From Asanoa iriomotensis (GTDB taxonomy: Bacteria > Actinomycetota > Actinomycetes > Mycobacteriales > Micromonosporaceae): 54,888 bases of DNA. The stretch covers positions 1-54,888 of the forward strand of contig NZ_BONC01000054.1 in the NCBI RefSeq assembly GCF_016862515.1, given 5' to 3'. The position numbers and the translations under genes are program-made. Below, piece after piece: positions 52,802 through 54,888 of this stretch. Under the pieces are notes generated by a model. That model was not told the DNA's origin, made no database searches, and worked only from the letters and a program-made list of their open reading frames with translations. Numbering within the stretch: position 1 is the first letter of the stretch; every line of letters begins with the position of its first letter.

Positions 52802-53871
52802 CCGCCTACCTGGCGGGGCTCGCCATCGTGAGGTGCAAGGAGCACCCCCGCGCCGACGAGATCCGCGGCACGGCGCGTCTCGTGCTCGCCTCGATGGCCT
52901 GGTTCGCCAAGACGACAGACGACCCGCCCGTGTGTGTCGCATCGCAGGACGACATCGCCAGCACGGCCGGCGTCAGCATCCGTACCGTCCATGAGGCCCA
53001 AGGGTCGCTAGAGAGATTGGGGCTGATCGTCAGGGCGGGCGCAGGTGCCCGGCCGAAGAACTGGCGCCCCGGTTTCCGCTTCACGGTCCGCTGGCACCTG
53101 TCGCTGCTCTCTTCGGCAGATTCTGCCGAAGAGCAGTCGGTGGCGCGGGCGGGTCAACGCTCTTCGGAAGAATCTGCCGAAGAGCGCGCAGTGGGACGCA
53201 CCGGCTCTCAGCGTGTGCGTCCCACTGTCCTACCGGCAAAATCTGCCGAAGAGCAGTCGGCAAAATCTGCCGAAGAGCAGTCTGCAGAATCTGCTGAATA
53301 TCCTTCCGACTCCTCCCGACCCCTAGGGAGGGAGGAAGGAGGATCGGACGCTCACGCGCCCGCGCCCTCCGCTGGAGCTCCGGGCTTGGCGCCCGCGCCC
53401 TCGAACGGGCCGCTTGCCGGTGACGCGATTTCCGCCCTTGTCCGCGAGGTGATGGCGGCTCGCGGGGATTCCGCGGAGCAGGCACAGAAGTGGATCGATC
53501 GCCGGTTGGCCGCATCCGATCGTCCGGTCCGCAACGAGAAAGCATTCATCCGAGGGTGCCTGGCGAACGAGGCCGCGGCTAAGACCGCCAAGCCCGCGAA
53601 GAAGACGGCACCGAAGAAGGCCGCGGCGAAGAAGGCGGAACCTGCGGCACGGCAGACCGAGCCCCCATCCACGCCCGGATCCTCAGTCACGCTGCTGCTC
53701 ATGTGTGAGGCCACCGGGCATGAGCAGTCCGCCACCCGTCCCGCCGGGTCCGTTGTCGCGGCGATCGATCCGTTGGGACCGGACGTGGCAACCTCTTGGG
53801 GCAGCCTGCGGCCGGGGCGGGACATCCGTGGGGTTGATCAGCGCGTGTGGACCGTGGTCAGCCGTGGATAG
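52798..53871 (+). CDS. Winged-helix protein with internal repeats, putative replication initiator, 357 aa
   Basis: Residues 1-95 contain a helix-turn-helix (SQDDIASTAGVSIRTVHEAQGSLERLGLI) resembling the DNA-binding domain of phage initiators of the lambda-O kind. Residues 100-170 are encoded by repeated DNA and read as SAEEQSA-type repeats. A second folded stretch (ALVREVMAARGDSAEQAQKW) follows, then a Lys/Ala-rich tail (KKTAPKKAAAKKAEPAA) like histone H1. The GTG overlaps the previous stop by four bases. The initiator role is inferred from the domain order and the embedded iteron-like repeats; a transcription regulator is the alternative. Confidence 0.65.
   Translation: MTAYLAGLAIVRCKEHPRADEIRGTARLVLASMAWFAKTTDDPPVCVASQDDIASTAGVSIRTVHEAQGSLERLGLIVRAGAGARPKNWRPGFRFTVRWHLSLLSSADSAEEQSVARAGQRSSEESAEERAVGRTGSQRVRPTVLPAKSAEEQSAKSAEEQSAESAEYPSDSSRPLGREEGGSDAHAPAPSAGAPGLAPAPSNGPLAGDAISALVREVMAARGDSAEQAQKWIDRRLAASDRPVRNEKAFIRGCLANEAAAKTAKPAKKTAPKKAAAKKAEPAARQTEPPSTPGSSVTLLLMCEATGHEQSATRPAGSVVAAIDPLGPDVATSWGSLRPGRDIRGVDQRVWTVVSRG
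53109..53300 (+). repeat. Iteron-like repeats inside the putative initiator gene
   Basis: Five copies of a core close to ATCTGCCGAAGAG occur at 53122, 53173, 53242, 53266 and (degenerate) 53290. The first two copies sit in inverted repeats: CTCTTCGGCAG (53109-53119) with CTGCCGAAGAG (53123-53133), and an imperfect version at 53160-53184. The third and fourth are an exact tandem duplication of 24 bases (53234-53257 and 53258-53281), which keeps the reading frame. The layout resembles a phage origin located within its initiator gene. Confidence 0.65.
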
Positions 53872-54064
53872 GACGCTGCCCGTCCGCGTGCTGTACGCGC
53901 TCGCGCGGATGCCCGACGGGGCGGACGCATTCGCTCTGGCGATCGAGCTGGACGAGCGGCCGGCCGACGTGCGCGCCGCCCTGGCGGTGCTGGCGGAGCG
54001 AGGATTGGCGGAGCGTGCGCGGCTCGTGGGGTCGTGGCACGCGACGGGTGGGACGGAGCGGTGA
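53864..54064 (+). CDS. Small winged-helix-like protein, 66 aa
   Basis: GTG at 53864 overlaps the previous stop. The sequence VRVLYALARMPDGADAFALAIELDERPADVRAALAVLAERGLAERARLV is a compact winged helix of the MarR/DprA-WH kind, followed by a short tail. It is probably a DNA-binding regulator of the element. No Shine-Dalgarno sequence is clear, so the exact start is uncertain. Confidence 0.6.
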   Translation: MDRTLPVRVLYALARMPDGADAFALAIELDERPADVRAALAVLAERGLAERARLVGSWHATGGTER

Positions 54065-54085
54065 CCGGCATGCCCATTTTCCCTT

Positions 54086-54126
54086 GATCGACTACCCCAT
54101 ACACCCGCCGCTCGATCCCTTTTTTC
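54086..54126 (+). terminator. Possible terminator before the second element operon
   Basis: GATCGA (54086-54091) pairs with TCGATC (54112-54117) around a 20-base loop, followed by CCTTTTTTCTTT. The stem is short, so this is tentative. Confidence 0.35.
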
Positions 54127-54152
54127 TTTGCGGTACGGCAACAGTTTTGTGG

Positions 54153-54182
54153 TGGATAGTTGCTCGACGTCATGTATATACT
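54153..54182 (+). promoter_or_regulatory. Promoter of the ribbon-helix-helix gene
   Basis: TATACT (54177-54182) lies 6 bases before the ATG at 54189 and TGGATA (54153-54158) is 18 bases upstream. The region from 54119 is the most AT-rich of the element. The transcript should be leaderless. Confidence 0.55.
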
Positions 54183-54188
54183 CCCACC

Positions 54189-54524
54189 ATGGCGAATCGC
54201 AGGTTGATCTACGCGAGCGACGAAGAGCTGTACCGCGCCGCGCAGGCGCTGGCCGCCTCGCAGGGCCGCTCGATCTCCGAAGTGATCATGGAGGGGCTGG
54301 CCGCGTACGTGGAACAGCACTCCGTGGGCGCCGCGGTCTACGCCGACGCGCAGGCGCGTGCCCGTACCGCCCTGGCGGACCTCGGCGACCCGATCGACTG
54401 TGACCGCTGTGAGCGGCCGGTCGCGTCCGTGACGCGGGTCGTGTTCGACCTGACCGCGGCGGACCTCCCGATGACGATCACGCGGTTCTGTGCGGCGTGC
54501 GCGTCGGCGGTACCGGTCCTGTGA
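54189..54524 (+). CDS. Ribbon-helix-helix/zinc-ribbon small protein, 111 aa
   Basis: The N-terminal 45 residues (RLIYASDEELYRAAQALAASQG then RSISEVIMEGLAAYVE) resemble a ribbon-helix-helix DNA-binding domain. The C-terminal part has two Cys-x2-Cys pairs (CDRCERPV and FCAACASA) that could bind zinc. It may be a regulator of the capsid genes that follow. Its stop overlaps the prohead protease start. Confidence 0.65.
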   Translation: MANRRLIYASDEELYRAAQALAASQGRSISEVIMEGLAAYVEQHSVGAAVYADAQARARTALADLGDPIDCDRCERPVASVTRVVFDLTAADLPMTITRFCAACASAVPVL

Positions 54525-54888
54525 AGACCTTCGTGGCGGTGCCGGTCGCCGGTTTCGCCGTCGACTCCGCGGCCCGCACGATCGAGGGCATCGCGATGCC
54601 GTACGGGCAGACCGCCAACAAGTACGGCATTCAGTTCCGGTTCGCCCCTGGCTCGATCAAGTGGGGCGACGTCAACCGGGTCAAGCTCCTGCGCGACCAC
54701 GACATCGCCAAGCCGGTTGGGAAGGCGCTCACGCTGACCGACACCGCCGAAGGTCTGAGCGTGCGCTTCCGGGTGGCGCGCGGCCCGGCCGGCGATGAGG
54801 CCTTGCAGCTCGCCGAAGACGGGGTACTCGACGGCCTGAGCGTCGGCGTGGACTTCGGCGAGACCGATTCCACAGTGGACAACGACGG
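54521..54888 (+). CDS. HK97-family prohead protease, partial at window end
   Basis: The first 122 codons are seen. The U35-type phage prohead maturation protease cleaves scaffold and capsid protein. The catalytic histidine lies in LLRDHDIAKPVGK (His 60) and the catalytic serine in GVLDGLSVGV (Ser 107). The GTG at 54521 overlaps the previous stop by three bases. It identifies the element as phage-related; the rest, and the expected capsid gene, are outside the window. Confidence 0.88.
   Translation, partial: MKTFVAVPVAGFAVDSAARTIEGIAMPYGQTANKYGIQFRFAPGSIKWGDVNRVKLLRDHDIAKPVGKALTLTDTAEGLSVRFRVARGPAGDEALQLAEDGVLDGLSVGVDFGETDSTVDND

Noticed and set aside
1-54888. CRISPR arrays, tRNA or rRNA genes
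   Set aside because: No regularly spaced direct repeats with unique spacers and no recognisable tRNA or rRNA signature were seen by reading; the only tandem repeats are the iteron-like ones.

Overview
The window is high-GC DNA from an actinomycete, most likely in or near the Micromonosporales. The evidence is the whiB7-uvrD2-mycoredoxin-nudC-adnAB synteny, a mycothiol gene (mshB), the actinobacterial type of DapD, a mycobacterial-type three-gene succinate dehydrogenase, and frequent GTG/TTG starts. At least eleven genes have a TANNNT-like hexamer 6 or 7 bases before the start codon, the pattern expected of leaderless transcripts.

Region 1 (1-16.7 kb) covers redox and antibiotic stress and DNA repair. 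It holds whiB7 behind a long leader with a small ORF and an intrinsic attenuator, uvrD2, a mycoredoxin, nudC coupled to a catalytic/non-catalytic M16 peptidase pair, a membrane protein, a small conserved protein, an M20 amidohydrolase, and the adnAB helicase-nuclease pair. Region 2 (16.7-32.9 kb) starts with a decayed fic gene and two LOG-family genes. It continues with lysine/peptidoglycan genes (dapE, dapD, dapC) and fdxA, a kinase-like gene, a deazaflavin-oxidoreductase-like gene, an HhH glycosylase, a GNAT protein, a VanW-domain protein, mshB, an S9-peptidase-like protein that has lost catalytic residues, and an Fpg/Nei glycosylase. Region 3 (32.9-46.6 kb) has a peptide ABC transporter without ATPases, tldD/tldE, a membrane protein, a succinate dehydrogenase operon, a NUDIX hydrolase, an SDR and a PH-like protein.

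Region 4 (46.5-50.2 kb) is the most interesting part. It is a two-gene operon of a stand-alone TIR protein that keeps the catalytic glutamate and a 1069-residue TIR-NACHT protein whose own TIR has valine at the matching position. The pair reads as a split immune system: a NACHT sensor with a pseudo-TIR that could recruit an enzymatic TIR. It lies just outside the end of an integrated element.

Region 5 (50.49 kb to the end) is the start of that element. A large serine integrase sits beside a remnant of a host gene (probable attL). It is followed by a chain of tiny overlapping ORFs, a winged-helix putative replication initiator with iteron-like repeats inside its coding sequence, a small winged-helix protein, a ribbon-helix-helix/zinc protein, and an HK97-type prohead protease cut by the window end. 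Integrase, replication and capsid maturation genes lie within about 4 kb, with no repressor or terminase in between. This suggests either a very compact prophage or a capsid-forming phage satellite. No rRNA, tRNA, CRISPR array or insertion sequence was recognised.
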